A stretch of DNA of 64,000 nt from JAWKHR01 sp041394725 (GCA_041394725.1 JAWKHR010000025.1:1-64000); one strand, 5' to 3'. Shown: positions 25,644 to 34,890, counted from the stretch's first letter. Program-made: numbers and translations. The notes: generated from the letters alone by a model not told the origin.

Positions 25644-26726
25644 ATGGCCACGCTGAACGACGCCGCGGTGCTCGACGCGCTGCGGGCCGTCAAGGATCCG
25701 GATCTCCACAAGGACATCGTGACGCTCGGGTTCGTCAAGAACCTCCGGCTCTCGGGCGGCGACGTCGCGTTCACGATCGAGCTGACGACGCCCGCCTGTC
25801 CGGTCAAGGACCTGATGCGCGACCAGGCCCGCGCCGCGGTCGAGGCGCTGCCGGGGGTCTCGTCGGTCGCGATCGAGATGACCGCGGCCGTGCGCGCGGT
25901 GCCGAGGCCCGAGAGCGGGCGCGCCCCGGTCGAGGGCGTCAAGAACATCATCGCCGTGGGCGCCGGCAAGGGCGGCGTCGGCAAGACGACCGTCTCGGTG
26001 AACCTCGCCGCGGCGCTCGCGCGGAGCGGCAGCCGCGTCGCGATCCTCGACGGCGACATGTACGGGCCGAACGTGCCGATCATGCTGGGCCTGAAGACGC
26101 AGCTCGAGACCGACGGGCAGAAGATCATCCCGGCCGAGGGCCACGGGCTCAAGGCCGTCTCGATGGGGTTCCTCACGCAGGACGACGCGCCGGTCATCTG
26201 GCGGGGACCGATGCTCCACGGCGCCATCCAGCAGTTCTTCCGCGACGTGCAGTGGGGCGAGATCGACTACCTGATCGTGGACATGCCGCCGGGCACGGGC
26301 GACGTCGCGCTGAGCCTCAGCCAGACCGTGCCCGTGTCGGGGGCCGTGCTGGTCACCACGCCGCAGACCGTGTCGGTGGCCGACACGCGCCGCGCGGCGC
26401 AGATGTACCGGAAGCTCAACATCCCGATCATCGGCCTGCTCGAGAACATGAGCCACTTCGCCTGTCCCGGGTGCGGCGCCGAGCACGACATCTTCGGCGC
26501 CGGCGGCGGCGAGGCGCTGGCCGAGGACCTCTCGATGCCGTTTCTGGGCCGCATCCCGCTCTACGCGCCGGTTCGCACGGGCGGCGACGCGGGCCTGCCG
26601 GTCGTGCTCGCCGAGCCGGACGCGCCGGCCTCGAAGGCGCTGGCCGCCGCGGCCGAGCGCGTGGCCCAGCAGGTGTCGATCGCGTCGTTCTCGCGGCGCG
26701 CGATTCCCCTCACGCCGGTCGGCTGA
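25644..26726 (+). CDS. apbC: Mrp/NBP35-family Fe-S cluster carrier ATPase
   Basis: A 360-residue cytosolic P-loop protein that carries and transfers Fe-S clusters. An N-terminal MIP18/DUF59 domain (about 1-90, with TTPACPVKD) is followed by the ATPase domain with deviant Walker A GKGGVGKTT near 110, IDYLIVDMPPGTGD near 210, and the cluster-binding CPGC near 274. The full fusion length matches bacterial ApbC. It adds to ErpA in this window as an Fe-S maturation gene, and it heads the M16 peptidase genes. Confidence 0.93.
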   Translation: MATLNDAAVLDALRAVKDPDLHKDIVTLGFVKNLRLSGGDVAFTIELTTPACPVKDLMRDQARAAVEALPGVSSVAIEMTAAVRAVPRPESGRAPVEGVKNIIAVGAGKGGVGKTTVSVNLAAALARSGSRVAILDGDMYGPNVPIMLGLKTQLETDGQKIIPAEGHGLKAVSMGFLTQDDAPVIWRGPMLHGAIQQFFRDVQWGEIDYLIVDMPPGTGDVALSLSQTVPVSGAVLVTTPQTVSVADTRRAAQMYRKLNIPIIGLLENMSHFACPGCGAEHDIFGAGGGEALAEDLSMPFLGRIPLYAPVRTGGDAGLPVVLAEPDAPASKALAAAAERVAQQVSIASFSRRAIPLTPVG

Positions 26727-26735
26727 CGGGGCGGC

Positions 26736-28124
26736 GTGCGGGTTCCCTTCCAGAAGCAGACGCTCGCGAACGGTCTCGACGTGATCGTCCACGAGAGCCG
26801 GCACGTGCCGCTCGTGGCCGTCAGCGTCTGGTACCACGTGGGCTCCAAGAACGAGCGGCGCGGCCGGACCGGCCTCGCGCACCTGTTCGAGCACCTCATG
26901 TTCGAGGGATCGGCGCACCAGCCGCGCGGCTACTTCGAGCCGCTGCAGCAGGCCGGCGCGTCGCTGAACGGATCGACCAGCACGGATCGCACCAACTACT
27001 GGGAGGTCGTGCCGCGTGACGCCGCGCGGCTCGCGCTGTGGATGGAAGCGGACCGGATGGGCTGGCTGCTGCCGGCCCTGACCGATGCGCGGTTCGAGAC
27101 CCAGCGCGGCGTGGTGCTCAACGAGCGCCGGCAGAGCTACGAGAACCGGCCGTACGGCCTGGCCCAGTTCGCCATCCTCGACGCGCTGTTTCCGGCCGCA
27201 CATCCCTACTCGTGGCCGACGATCGGCGAGCCCGACGACCTGCGCGCGGCCTCGATCGACGACGCGCGCGCGTTCTTCGCGCGCTACTACCACCCGGGCA
27301 ACGCGTCGGTGGCCGTGGCCGGCGACATCGCGGCGCCCGACGCGTTCGCGCTGGTCGAGGAGCTGTTCGGCGAGATTCCCGGCGGCGAGGCCGTGCCGCC
27401 CGTCACCGCCGCCGAGCCGGTGCCCGCCGCCAGGCGCCTCGTGCTCGAGGACCAGGTCGAGCTGCCGCGCCTGTACCTCGCCTGGACCACGCCGGGCCTG
27501 TTTCACCCGGGCGACGCGGAACTGGACCTGGTCGCCGACGCGCTCGGCAACGGCCGGACGTCGCGCCTCTACTCGCGGCTGATCCACGACCAGCGCATCG
27601 CGACCGAGCTGGCCGCGGCGCAGACCTCGCGCGAGCTGGTCGGCACGTTCCAGATTCTCGCGACCGCCGCGCCGGGCCGCACGCTGGCCGAGCTGCGCGA
27701 CGCGATCCTCGAGGAAGTGATCCGGTTCCGGGACGGCGGTCCGAACGAGGCCGAACTCGAGCGCGGCCGCGCGCAGGCCGAGGCGGCGTTCGTCTTCCGG
27801 ACCCAGACGCTCGGCGGCTTCGGCGGGAAGGCCGATCAGCTCAACGCCTACAACGTCTACACGGGGTCGCCCGACTACTTCGACCAGGATCTCGCGCGCT
27901 ACGTGGGCGCGTCCGGCGAGGACCTGCGCGCCGCCGCCGCGCGCTGGCTCGACCCGGACCGGGTGGTCGAGCTGTCGGTCGTGCCGGCGGGCCGGCCGGA
28001 GCTGGCGCTCGAGGGGTCGGTGCCGGTGGGCGCGGCCCGGGCGGGCACGGCGCCGGCGAGCGCGGCCCGGGCGGGTTCCGGGCCGGGCCCCGCCGCCGGC
28101 ACGCCGGACGGAGGGCGCTCGTGA
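26736..28124 (+). CDS. M16-family zinc peptidase, catalytic subunit
   Basis: A 462-residue pitrilysin/insulinase-family protease. The inverted zinc motif is HLFEHLMF (near residue 50), and the third ligand glutamate lies in the downstream stretch GVVLNERRQSYEN near 130. Two M16 domains are present with a variable Gly/Ala-rich tail. No signal peptide is apparent, so the site of action is uncertain. It is translated together with a non-catalytic partner (GTGA overlap), the usual heterodimer arrangement. Bases 27168-27273 recur at the left end of the window. Confidence 0.88.
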   Translation: MRVPFQKQTLANGLDVIVHESRHVPLVAVSVWYHVGSKNERRGRTGLAHLFEHLMFEGSAHQPRGYFEPLQQAGASLNGSTSTDRTNYWEVVPRDAARLALWMEADRMGWLLPALTDARFETQRGVVLNERRQSYENRPYGLAQFAILDALFPAAHPYSWPTIGEPDDLRAASIDDARAFFARYYHPGNASVAVAGDIAAPDAFALVEELFGEIPGGEAVPPVTAAEPVPAARRLVLEDQVELPRLYLAWTTPGLFHPGDAELDLVADALGNGRTSRLYSRLIHDQRIATELAAAQTSRELVGTFQILATAAPGRTLAELRDAILEEVIRFRDGGPNEAELERGRAQAEAAFVFRTQTLGGFGGKADQLNAYNVYTGSPDYFDQDLARYVGASGEDLRAAAARWLDPDRVVELSVVPAGRPELALEGSVPVGAARAGTAPASAARAGSGPGPAAGTPDGGRS

Positions 28125-29473
28125 GCACGCGGTTCGACCTGCCCCAGCCGGGCGCGCCGACGGCCGTGCACTTCCCGCCGATCGCCCGGGAGACGATGCC
28201 GGGCGGCCTGCGGGTCTGGTCCATCCCGGCGCCCGCCGCGCCCCTCGCCGCCGTGCTGCTGGTGGTCGAGCACGGCTCCGCGCGCGACCCCGAGGATCAA
28301 CCGGGTCTGGTCGGGTTGACCGCGGACCTGATGGACGAGGGCGCGGGAAACCTCGACGCGATTGCCGTGGCCGACGCGTTCATGCGCCTCGGCACCCACC
28401 TCGAGATCGAGGTCGCGCCCGACGTGACGACCTTCGGCCTGACCGCACTCACGCGCGTGCTGCCCGAGGCGCTGGCGCTCCTGGCCGACGTCGTCATCCG
28501 CCCGCGGCTCGAGGCCCGGGACTTCGATCGGATCCGCGACCTGCGGCTGAACCGGCTCCGCCAGCTCAGCCGGTCGCCCTCGGCCGTGGCGAATCGGGTG
28601 TTCAACGGCGCGGTCTTCGCCGCGCATCCCTACGCGCGCGGCACGCTCGGGACCACGGTCGCCCTGCGGACGCTGTCGGCCGACGACACCCGCGCGCAGT
28701 GGGCCGAGGGGTTCGAGCGCGCCGGCGCGACGCTCGTGGTGGCGGGCGACGTCACGCTGGACGCGATCCGCCCCGTGGTCGAGCGCACGTTCGGGACGTG
28801 GGGCGGCGGCCGGCCGCGGACGCCGCTGCCGGCGGTGTCCCTGGCGGGCGGCGATGCCGCGGTGCTGCTGGTGGACCGTCCCGGCGCGTCGCAGTCGGAA
28901 CTGCGCGTCGGTCACTCGGGACCGCCGCGCCGCACCGAGGCCTACTTCACGCTGCTCACGCTCAACGCGGTGCTCGGCGGGCAGTTCTCCAGCCGAATCA
29001 ACCGCAATCTCCGCGAGACCCGCGGCGTCACCTACGGCGCGCGGACGGCCTTCGAGTTCCGCCGCGCCGGGGGCAGCTTCGGCTGCGACACGAGCGTGCA
29101 GAGCGACGCCACGGCGGACGCGATTGCCGAGATCCTCCGCGAGTTCGAGACGATCCGGTCCGAGCCGGTCGGCGAGGACGAGCTGGCGCTGGCGCGTTCG
29201 TCGCTCACGCGCGGCTACGTCCGCAACTTCGAGACGGCCGTCCAGCTCGGTCGCGCGGGCGCCCAGCTCGCGGTGCACGATCTCGGATCCGAGACGTACG
29301 ACGACTTCGTGCCGATCGTCGGCCGCCAGCGCACTGCGGACCTCGCGGCCGCCGCGCACGCCTACCTCCAGCCCGACCGCAGCACCATCGTCGTCGTCGG
29401 CGACCGCGAGACGATCCAGCCGTCGCTCGCCGCGCTCGGGCGCCCCGTCCGCGTCGTCACGCCGGAGTTCTGA
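28121..29473 (+). CDS. M16-family peptidase-like partner subunit (non-catalytic)
   Basis: A 450-residue M16 fold protein. At the position of the zinc motif it reads TADLMDEGAGN, with no HxxEH, so it cannot bind zinc there. The second half keeps the substrate-clamp sequence INRNLRETRGVTYGA near 290, typical of the partner subunit. It probably closes the chamber of the catalytic subunit encoded just upstream. GTG start inside the GTGA overlap. Confidence 0.87.
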   Translation: MSTRFDLPQPGAPTAVHFPPIARETMPGGLRVWSIPAPAAPLAAVLLVVEHGSARDPEDQPGLVGLTADLMDEGAGNLDAIAVADAFMRLGTHLEIEVAPDVTTFGLTALTRVLPEALALLADVVIRPRLEARDFDRIRDLRLNRLRQLSRSPSAVANRVFNGAVFAAHPYARGTLGTTVALRTLSADDTRAQWAEGFERAGATLVVAGDVTLDAIRPVVERTFGTWGGGRPRTPLPAVSLAGGDAAVLLVDRPGASQSELRVGHSGPPRRTEAYFTLLTLNAVLGGQFSSRINRNLRETRGVTYGARTAFEFRRAGGSFGCDTSVQSDATADAIAEILREFETIRSEPVGEDELALARSSLTRGYVRNFETAVQLGRAGAQLAVHDLGSETYDDFVPIVGRQRTADLAAAAHAYLQPDRSTIVVVGDRETIQPSLAALGRPVRVVTPEF

Positions 29474-29510
29474 GGCTCGCGCGCCGGGCGGAGGCCTGGC
29501 GGCGCCGGGC

Positions 29511-29570
29511 GTGGCGGCGGCGTGTGGCGGCGGCGTGTGGCGGCGGCGTGTGGCGGCGGCATGTGGCGGC
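29511..29570. repeat. 13-bp tandem repeat
   Basis: About four copies of GTGTGGCGGCGGC run from 29511 to 29570 (first copy short by two bases, last one beginning ATG). They fill the gap between the M16 pair and the next gene, just upstream of that gene's -10 box. Copy number could vary and could alter promoter spacing; no coding role is seen. Confidence 0.75.
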
Positions 29571-29593
29571 CGGGATGCCGGCCGCCCGCGTGC

Positions 29594-29599
29594 CATAAT
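29594..29599 (+). promoter_or_regulatory. -10 hexamer (CATAAT) of the quinone-reductase-like gene
   Basis: CATAAT ends 8 nt before the ATG at 29608. It follows the 13-bp tandem repeat directly, and no ribosome-binding site is seen. Confidence 0.45.
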
Positions 29600-29607
29600 C
29601 GCGCGCC

Positions 29608-30639
29608 ATGAAGGCCGCGAGGTTCCATCAGCACGGGCCGCCGTCGGTCCTGGTCTGGGAGGACGCGCCGGATCCGGTGCTGCGTCCCGGGCACGTGCGC
29701 GTCGGCGTGCGGGCCTGCGCGCTCAACCATCTCGATCTGTTCCAGCGGCGCGGGCTCGAGCGCGTGACGATTCCGCTGCCGCACATCTCCGGCGCGGACG
29801 TCGCCGGCGAGGTGCTCGAGGCGGGCGAGGGCGTGCGCGACTGCCGGCCGGGGCAGCGGGTGATGATCCAGCCGGGCCTCAGCTGCGGCGTCTGCGAGGC
29901 GTGCCTGTCCGGGCGCGACAACCAGTGCCCGTTCTACGACGTGCTGGGCTACCAGTCCGACGGCGGGTACGCGGAGCAGGTGGTGGTGCCCGCCGCGAAC
30001 GTCATCGCGCTGCCGGATCACGTGCCGTTCGTCCAGGCCGCGGCGTTCCCGCTGACGTTCCTGACCGCGTGGCACATGGTGTACGCGCGCGCGCGGCTCG
30101 TCGAGGGGGAGACCGTGCTCGTCGTGGCGGCGGGCAGCGGCGTGGGGCAGGCGGCGGTGCAGATCGCCAGGCACGCCGGCGCGCGGGTGATCGCGACGGC
30201 CGGCGGGGACGCGGACCTCGCGCGCGCCGCGGCGCTCGGCGCGGGCGACGTGATCGATCACTACGCCGACGATGTCGTGGCGCGTGTGCGGGCGCTGACC
30301 GGGAAGCGCGGCGTGGACGTCGTCGTCGAGCACGTCGGCCGGGCGACGTGGGACCGCAGCCTGCGGTGTCTCGCGCGCGGCGGGCGCGTGGTCACGTGCG
30401 GCGCGACCACCGGGCACGAGACGGCGCTCGACCTGCGCCACCTCTTCGCGCGCCAGCTGTCCCTGCTCGGGTCCTACATGGGCGAGAAAGCCGAGCTGAT
30501 CCGCGCCGCGAAACTTTTCGTGGCCGGCGTGTTTACCCCGGTGGTGGATCGCACGTTTCCGATGTCCGACGCCGGACGCGCGCACGAGTTTCTGGAGTCG
30601 TCGCGTCACTTCGGCAAAGTCGTGCTGGTGCTAGACTGA
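29608..30639 (+). CDS. Zinc-binding alcohol dehydrogenase/quinone oxidoreductase family protein
   Basis: A 343-residue medium-chain dehydrogenase. The structural zinc site is present (CGVCEACLSGRDNQC, near 93-107), and the Rossmann motif AAGSGVGQAAVQIA near 172 binds NAD(P). The catalytic zinc cysteine position is replaced (ALNHLDLFQRRG), as in quinone-reductase-like members. The substrate is not predictable. Confidence 0.82.
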   Translation: MKAARFHQHGPPSVLVWEDAPDPVLRPGHVRVGVRACALNHLDLFQRRGLERVTIPLPHISGADVAGEVLEAGEGVRDCRPGQRVMIQPGLSCGVCEACLSGRDNQCPFYDVLGYQSDGGYAEQVVVPAANVIALPDHVPFVQAAAFPLTFLTAWHMVYARARLVEGETVLVVAAGSGVGQAAVQIARHAGARVIATAGGDADLARAAALGAGDVIDHYADDVVARVRALTGKRGVDVVVEHVGRATWDRSLRCLARGGRVVTCGATTGHETALDLRHLFARQLSLLGSYMGEKAELIRAAKLFVAGVFTPVVDRTFPMSDAGRAHEFLESSRHFGKVVLVLD

Positions 30640-30646
30640 CCGGGTC

Positions 30647-30850
30647 ATGAACACCACGCGGTGGAGCGTCAGCCTGGTCGGTGTGATCGGGGTGCTGGCC
30701 GCGATGGTGGCGGGCTCGTTCATCTGGCTGCTGCTCACCGATCCGGTCCAGGTCGCCAACGCGGTCGAGACCGGCGAGGTCGCGCCGGTGATCCAGGCGC
30801 TCGGCGCCGTCCTCTACAACGCGCTCAAGGGTCTGTTCCGGTTCCTGTAG
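30647..30850 (+). CDS. Small single-pass membrane protein
   Basis: A 67-residue protein with one strong membrane segment (about 8-30, SLVGVIGVLAAMVAGSFIWL) and a short soluble tail ending in LKGLFRFL. A TAGACT hexamer (30632-30637) lies 9 nt before the ATG, inside the end of the previous gene. No family recognised. Confidence 0.6.
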   Translation: MNTTRWSVSLVGVIGVLAAMVAGSFIWLLLTDPVQVANAVETGEVAPVIQALGAVLYNALKGLFRFL

Positions 30851-30852
30851 GC

Positions 30853-30897
30853 GTCAGGTCTTGGATCGCAGCCTCCGGTCGCGATCCAAGACCTGAC
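30853..30897. repeat. Palindromic element, copy 1
   Basis: A perfect 17-bp inverted repeat (GTCAGGTCTTGGATCGC and its complement) around an 11-nt loop. It sits 2 nt after the stop of the small membrane gene and 2 nt before the stop of the convergent hydrolase gene, filling the gap exactly. The arm sequence is identical to that of the larger element at 41366-41482. It can act as a bidirectional terminator; its relation to REP-type mobile palindromes is inference. Confidence 0.85.
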
Positions 30898-30899
30898 CT

Positions 30900-31922
30900 C
30901 TACAGCTGTCTGGCGAAGAACCGCGTCAGGTGCCAGCCGTCGATGAACTTGAAGGGCGTCCGGCCCGTCGTGTAATGCCCGCAGGGCAGCACGCGCAGGC
31001 GGTGCGGGATGCGCCGGTCGCGGAACTCGCTCACGAACCGGCGTGACAGCGGCACGGGGAACGTCAGGTCGTAGCGCGCGTAGACCAGCAGCACCTCGCG
31101 ACCGCGCACGCGCTCGACGAAGGGCAGCGGGCTGATCGGCAGCCACAGGTCGCGCAGTTCCGCCGCGGTGACGTGGCCGTCGAGGCCGGCGCGCACGTGG
31201 CGGGTCGAGAGTCCCTCCATCACGACGTCGGCGAAGTAGGGCGAGACGTGGTTGAACGCGCCCGCCCGCACCCGCGCGTCGTGCGCCATCGTGAGCATCG
31301 CGAGGCACGACCCGAGGCTCGTGCCCATGATGCCGATGCGCTCGAATCCGCGCCCCGCCAGCCAGTCGATCACCCGCCGCGCGTCGAGCACGGCCTGGCG
31401 ATTGACCTGCAGCGTCTGCCCCACGTTCGGGCTCACGATGAAGTCCGAGCGCGCGAGGTCCGCGGGGCGCCGGACGTCGTGGTAGGGCAGGCTCAGCCGG
31501 ACGGCGGTCAGCCCGAACCGCGCGAACAGTTCGCAGAGCCCGACGTGGCCGCCGGCGTCGGCGTTCCATTGCGGCAGCACGACCACCGCGCGCCGCGGCT
31601 CGCCCGGCCGGCGCTCGCGCGCGGGGAAGACGCGCGCGGTGACCACGTTGTTCTCCGGATGCGGCGTGCGCACGGCGCTCGGGAACCGGAGCGTGCCGTC
31701 CGCGAACGCGTAGTCGGTGGTCGGGGGCGCGGTGAACCAGGCGTCCGAGTCGTCGACCCGCGCCCGCGACCACGCGCGCAGGAACGCGCCGGCGTCATCC
31801 GGCGTGGAGGCGGGCGGGTCGACGTCGAGCCAGTCGAGGCCCCACTCGAACGGGCGGACCAGGCGGTTCGTGTCGATCGAGGCGAGCCGGCGCTCCCAGG
31901 CGTGGAACGCCCGGGCGATCAC
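30900..31922 (-). CDS. ABHD18-like alpha/beta-hydrolase
   Basis: A 340-residue alpha/beta-hydrolase. The nucleophile elbow is GIMGTSLGSCLA near residue 197 (Ser in GTSLGS); the acid is probably in YARYDLTF near 285 and the His in LPCGHYTTG near 318. The VVVLPQWNADAGGHVG and SLPYHD segments resemble the ABHD18/DUF2048 group. The substrate is unknown, likely an ester. The GTG start overlaps the rhodanese stop (GTGA). Confidence 0.75.
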   Translation of the reverse strand: MIARAFHAWERRLASIDTNRLVRPFEWGLDWLDVDPPASTPDDAGAFLRAWSRARVDDSDAWFTAPPTTDYAFADGTLRFPSAVRTPHPENNVVTARVFPARERRPGEPRRAVVVLPQWNADAGGHVGLCELFARFGLTAVRLSLPYHDVRRPADLARSDFIVSPNVGQTLQVNRQAVLDARRVIDWLAGRGFERIGIMGTSLGSCLAMLTMAHDARVRAGAFNHVSPYFADVVMEGLSTRHVRAGLDGHVTAAELRDLWLPISPLPFVERVRGREVLLVYARYDLTFPVPLSRRFVSEFRDRRIPHRLRVLPCGHYTTGRTPFKFIDGWHLTRFFARQL

Positions 31923-32362
31923 GACGATCCGTCGGCCTTCGCGACCACGTCGGCGTAGGACCGGCCCGCGGGCTGGCCGGTCTCGACGGGCAGCCCGGAG
32001 TCGGCCCAGCCCGGATCGACCACGCGGCCCATGGCGTCGCGCAGGCCGCCGAAGCCGCCGCGCACGTTCGCGACATCGGTGTAGCCGAGGCCCTTGAGCA
32101 TCACCGCCGCGCGCTGCGACCGGCCGCCGACCTGGCACCCGATGAGCAGGGGCGCATCGGCCGCGAAGGTCGTCTGCATGTGTCGCAGGAACTCCGGGTT
32201 CGGCTGCATCTGCCCCGTGCGCGGATCCGGCTCGAGCAGCGGGATGTTGATGGCGCCCTCGGGATGCCCGGCGGCGAATTCGCCGGTCGATCGGACGTCC
32301 ACGTAGGCGTGGCCCTGCTTCTGCAGATCGAGGGCCTCGGTCACGGTCACCTGTTTTGGCAT
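31919..32362 (-). CDS. Rhodanese-like sulfurtransferase
   Basis: A 147-residue single rhodanese domain. The catalytic cysteine is in LLIGCQVGGRSQRA (near residue 75), and the fold landmarks YVDVRSTGEFAAGHPEGAINIP (19-40) and VRGGFGG are present. It moves sulfane sulfur from a donor such as thiosulfate or a persulfide to an acceptor. The loop C-Q-V-G-G-R-S has seven residues after Cys in keeping with a sulfur rather than phosphate site. A C-terminal extension of about 30 residues follows. Translationally coupled to the hydrolase. Confidence 0.88.
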   Translation of the reverse strand: MPKQVTVTEALDLQKQGHAYVDVRSTGEFAAGHPEGAINIPLLEPDPRTGQMQPNPEFLRHMQTTFAADAPLLIGCQVGGRSQRAAVMLKGLGYTDVANVRGGFGGLRDAMGRVVDPGWADSGLPVETGQPAGRSYADVVAKADGSS

Positions 32363-32393
32363 GCGGGTCTCGGGAAGCGGCGGGGTGCGGGTC

Positions 32394-33737
32394 TCAACCT
32401 GCCACGATCTTCTCGCAGGCGGCGGCGATTGCCAACAGGTCCCGCGTGCGCTGGCGCCGGCCGACGATCTGCAGCCCGATCGGCAGGCCGGCCACCGGCA
32501 GCGGCAGCGAGACGGCCGGGTGCCCCGTGATGTTGAACAGCTGCGTGTGCTTGAGCATCAGCGCCCGCACCGCTTCCGGTTCGGGCCGGGCCGGGTCCAG
32601 CACCAGCATCTCCTCGCCCAGCCGCGGCGCGACCATCGGGAGCGTGGGCAGCAGGAGCGCGTCCGCCCGGCCGAGCGCGGCGTTGACGATGCCGGTGAGC
32701 GCGGCGCGGTGATCGAGCGCGGCCAGGTAGCGCGTGGCCGGGATGGCCCGGCCGCTCTCGATGCGCTCGCGGACGCGCGGCGTGTAGTCGTCGCCGCGCG
32801 CCTCGATCAGCGGCGCGTGCCACCAGGCCGCCTCAGGCAGCACGAGATCGACGTAGGTCTGGCGCAGCGTCTCGAGGCCGGGCAGCTCGGCGCGCGTGAT
32901 CGCAACGCCGGCGGCGCCGAGGGCCGCGACGGCCGCGTCGGTCGCGGCCCGGACCTCGGGCGCGACCGGGGCGTCGTACCAGCCGCCGATTCGCGCGAGC
33001 GTCAGGCCCGCGGCCGCGACGGGCTCGACGACCTCGAACGGCCGGCCGGTGATCGCCTGCCAGACCCAGGCGGCGTCCTGCACGCTCGCGGCCAGGGGCC
33101 CGACGTGGTCGAGCGTGCGGCTGAGCGGGATCACGCCCTCGGTCGGCACCTCGCCGAGCGACGGCTTGAGGCCGACCACGCCGCAGGCCGCACTCGGGAT
33201 GCGGATCGATCCCCCGGTGTCGGTGCCGATCGACGCGAGACTCATGCCGGTCGCGACCGCGACCGCGGATCCGCCGCTCGATCCGCCGGCGGATCGTCCC
33301 GGGTCGTCGGGATGGCGCACCGGGCCCCACGCGGAATCCTCACTGGTGGTGCCGAGCGCGAACTCGTGCAGGTTGGTCTTGCCGACGAGCACCGCGCCGG
33401 CGGCGCGCAGGCGCGCGGTGACGGGCGCGTCGGTCCGCGCGACGCGGTGCGCCAGGGCGCGCGACGCGGCCGTGGTCGGCTGGCGGGCGACGTCGATCAG
33501 GTCCTTGAGCGACAGCGGGATGCCGTCGAGCGGCCCGCGATCGACGCCACGGGCGCGCGACGCGTCCGCCGCGCGGGCGGCCTCGCGGGCACCGTCGGCG
33601 TCGACCAGGATGAAGGCGTTCGTCGCGGCGTTGTGCGCGACGATCGCGGCCAGGCACGCCTCGGTCAGCGCCACCGACGTCGTCTCCCCGTGCCTGAGGG
33701 CGTGGGCGGCGGCGCGGATCGTCTGCCGGTTGCGCAT
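32394..33737 (-). CDS. Amidase-signature family amidase
   Basis: A 447-residue amidase-signature enzyme. The catalytic Lys is in PLSLKDLID near 77, the cis-Ser and nucleophile Ser in the glycine-rich block GRSAGGSSGGSAVAVATG near 147-164, followed by GTDTGGSIRIPSAACGVVGLKP. These define the Ser-cisSer-Lys triad. It resembles GatA and allophanate-hydrolase relatives, but with no gatB or gatC nearby it is more likely a stand-alone amidase. It lies 31 bp upstream of the rhodanese gene on the same strand. Confidence 0.88.
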   Translation of the reverse strand: MRNRQTIRAAAHALRHGETTSVALTEACLAAIVAHNAATNAFILVDADGAREAARAADASRARGVDRGPLDGIPLSLKDLIDVARQPTTAASRALAHRVARTDAPVTARLRAAGAVLVGKTNLHEFALGTTSEDSAWGPVRHPDDPGRSAGGSSGGSAVAVATGMSLASIGTDTGGSIRIPSAACGVVGLKPSLGEVPTEGVIPLSRTLDHVGPLAASVQDAAWVWQAITGRPFEVVEPVAAAGLTLARIGGWYDAPVAPEVRAATDAAVAALGAAGVAITRAELPGLETLRQTYVDLVLPEAAWWHAPLIEARGDDYTPRVRERIESGRAIPATRYLAALDHRAALTGIVNAALGRADALLLPTLPMVAPRLGEEMLVLDPARPEPEAVRALMLKHTQLFNITGHPAVSLPLPVAGLPIGLQIVGRRQRTRDLLAIAAACEKIVAG

Positions 33738-33754
33738 CGGGTGGTCCGGCCACG

Positions 33755-33760
33755 TATCCT
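33755..33760 (+). promoter_or_regulatory. -10 hexamer (TATCCT) of the Zn-dehydrogenase gene
   Basis: TATCCT ends 5 nt before the ATG at 33766. It lies in a 28-bp gap between two divergent genes, leaving no room for a leader on the plus strand. Confidence 0.45.
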
Positions 33761-33765
33761 ATCGC

Positions 33766-34890
33766 ATGCCCCGCACGGTCCTGGCCGCGGTCATGCCCGC
33801 GCCGCACGCCCCCATCGAGATCCGCGAGTACCCTGAACCCGACCTGCCGTCCGGCGGCGCGCTGCTGCGCACCGCGCGGTCCGAGGTCTGCGGCACCGAC
33901 GTGCACCTGTGGCACGGCCGGCTGTCCGGCGTGCCGTATCCGATCATCCCGGGCCACGTGACGACCGGCACACTCGACGCGGTGCGTGGCACGCTGAACG
34001 ACGTCGAGGGCCGGCCGCTCTCGGAGGGCGACCGCGTCGCGTTCTTCGACGTGCACCGCACCTGCGGCCGGTGTCTCGCGTGCACGGCGCATCGCACGCC
34101 CACGCGGTGTCCGTCGCGACGCGTCTACGGCATCACCGACTCGGCCGACGAGGGCCTGTTCGGCGGGTGGGCGCAGAAGGTCTACCTCGAGCCGGGCGTC
34201 GTCGTCGCGCGCCTGCCGGAGGCGGTCACGTTCGACGCGTACATCGGCGGCGGCTGCGGCCTGCTGACGTCGGTGCACATCGTTGAGCGCGCGCGGATCG
34301 GCCTCGGCGACACGGTCGTCGTGCAGGGCGCCGGCGCCGTCGGCCTGAGCACCGCGGCGCTCGCGCGGAAGTCCGGCGCCGGCCTGATCATCCTGATCGG
34401 TGCGCCGCTGGATCGGCTTGACCTTGCGCGCCGCATGGGCGCGGACCACGTGATCGACCTGAAGACGACGACGGCGGGGATGCGGGTGGATGAGGTGCTC
34501 GACCTGACCGGCGGTCGCGGCGCCGATGTCGTGATCGAGGCGGCCGGGTCGGCCGGCGCCATCGAGGAAGGCGTGCGCATGGCCCGAAACGGCGGCGCCT
34601 ACGTCGTGGCCGGCCACTACACGAACGTCGGCGACTCGACGATCAACGCGCACGAGCACGTCAACCGGAAGCACCTCGACATCCGCGGGTGCTGGGGCAG
34701 CGAGGTCGGCCACTTCCTGCGCGCCCTGCGCGCGCTCGAGCGCTGGGGCGCCGAGGTGCCGTGGCAGGACGTCGGTGCGCGGACGTACGGGTTGCACGAA
34801 CTGAACGAGGCGCTCGCGGCCGCCGAGGCGCTGGAGTTCCCGAAGGCTCTGGTGGATCCGGGCATCGTCACGCGGCCGCCTGTCGGGTAA
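33766..34890 (+). CDS. Zinc-dependent medium-chain alcohol/sugar dehydrogenase
   Basis: A 374-residue MDR-family dehydrogenase. The catalytic zinc ligands are Cys in SEVCGTDVHLWHG near 42 with the His in IIPGH near 64; the structural zinc site is the cysteine set in CGRCLACTAHRTPTRC near 104-119. The NAD(P)-binding motif is QGAGAVGLS near 187. It resembles threonine- or sorbitol-dehydrogenase-like enzymes; the substrate is open. The stop codon falls inside the first copy of a 30-bp direct repeat (34872-34901). Confidence 0.85.
   Translation: MPRTVLAAVMPAPHAPIEIREYPEPDLPSGGALLRTARSEVCGTDVHLWHGRLSGVPYPIIPGHVTTGTLDAVRGTLNDVEGRPLSEGDRVAFFDVHRTCGRCLACTAHRTPTRCPSRRVYGITDSADEGLFGGWAQKVYLEPGVVVARLPEAVTFDAYIGGGCGLLTSVHIVERARIGLGDTVVVQGAGAVGLSTAALARKSGAGLIILIGAPLDRLDLARRMGADHVIDLKTTTAGMRVDEVLDLTGGRGADVVIEAAGSAGAIEEGVRMARNGGAYVVAGHYTNVGDSTINAHEHVNRKHLDIRGCWGSEVGHFLRALRALERWGAEVPWQDVGARTYGLHELNEALAAAEALEFPKALVDPGIVTRPPVG

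Noticed and set aside
28121..29473. Broken M16 peptidase, because the HxxEH motif is missing
   Set aside because: M16 proteases commonly pair a catalytic with a non-catalytic subunit; the frame and partner motifs are intact.
30900..32138. A 412-residue hydrolase with an Arg-rich N-terminal extension
   Set aside because: The extension is a shadow of the rhodanese gene; the GTG at 31922 forms the usual GTGA overlap and gives a normal fold start.
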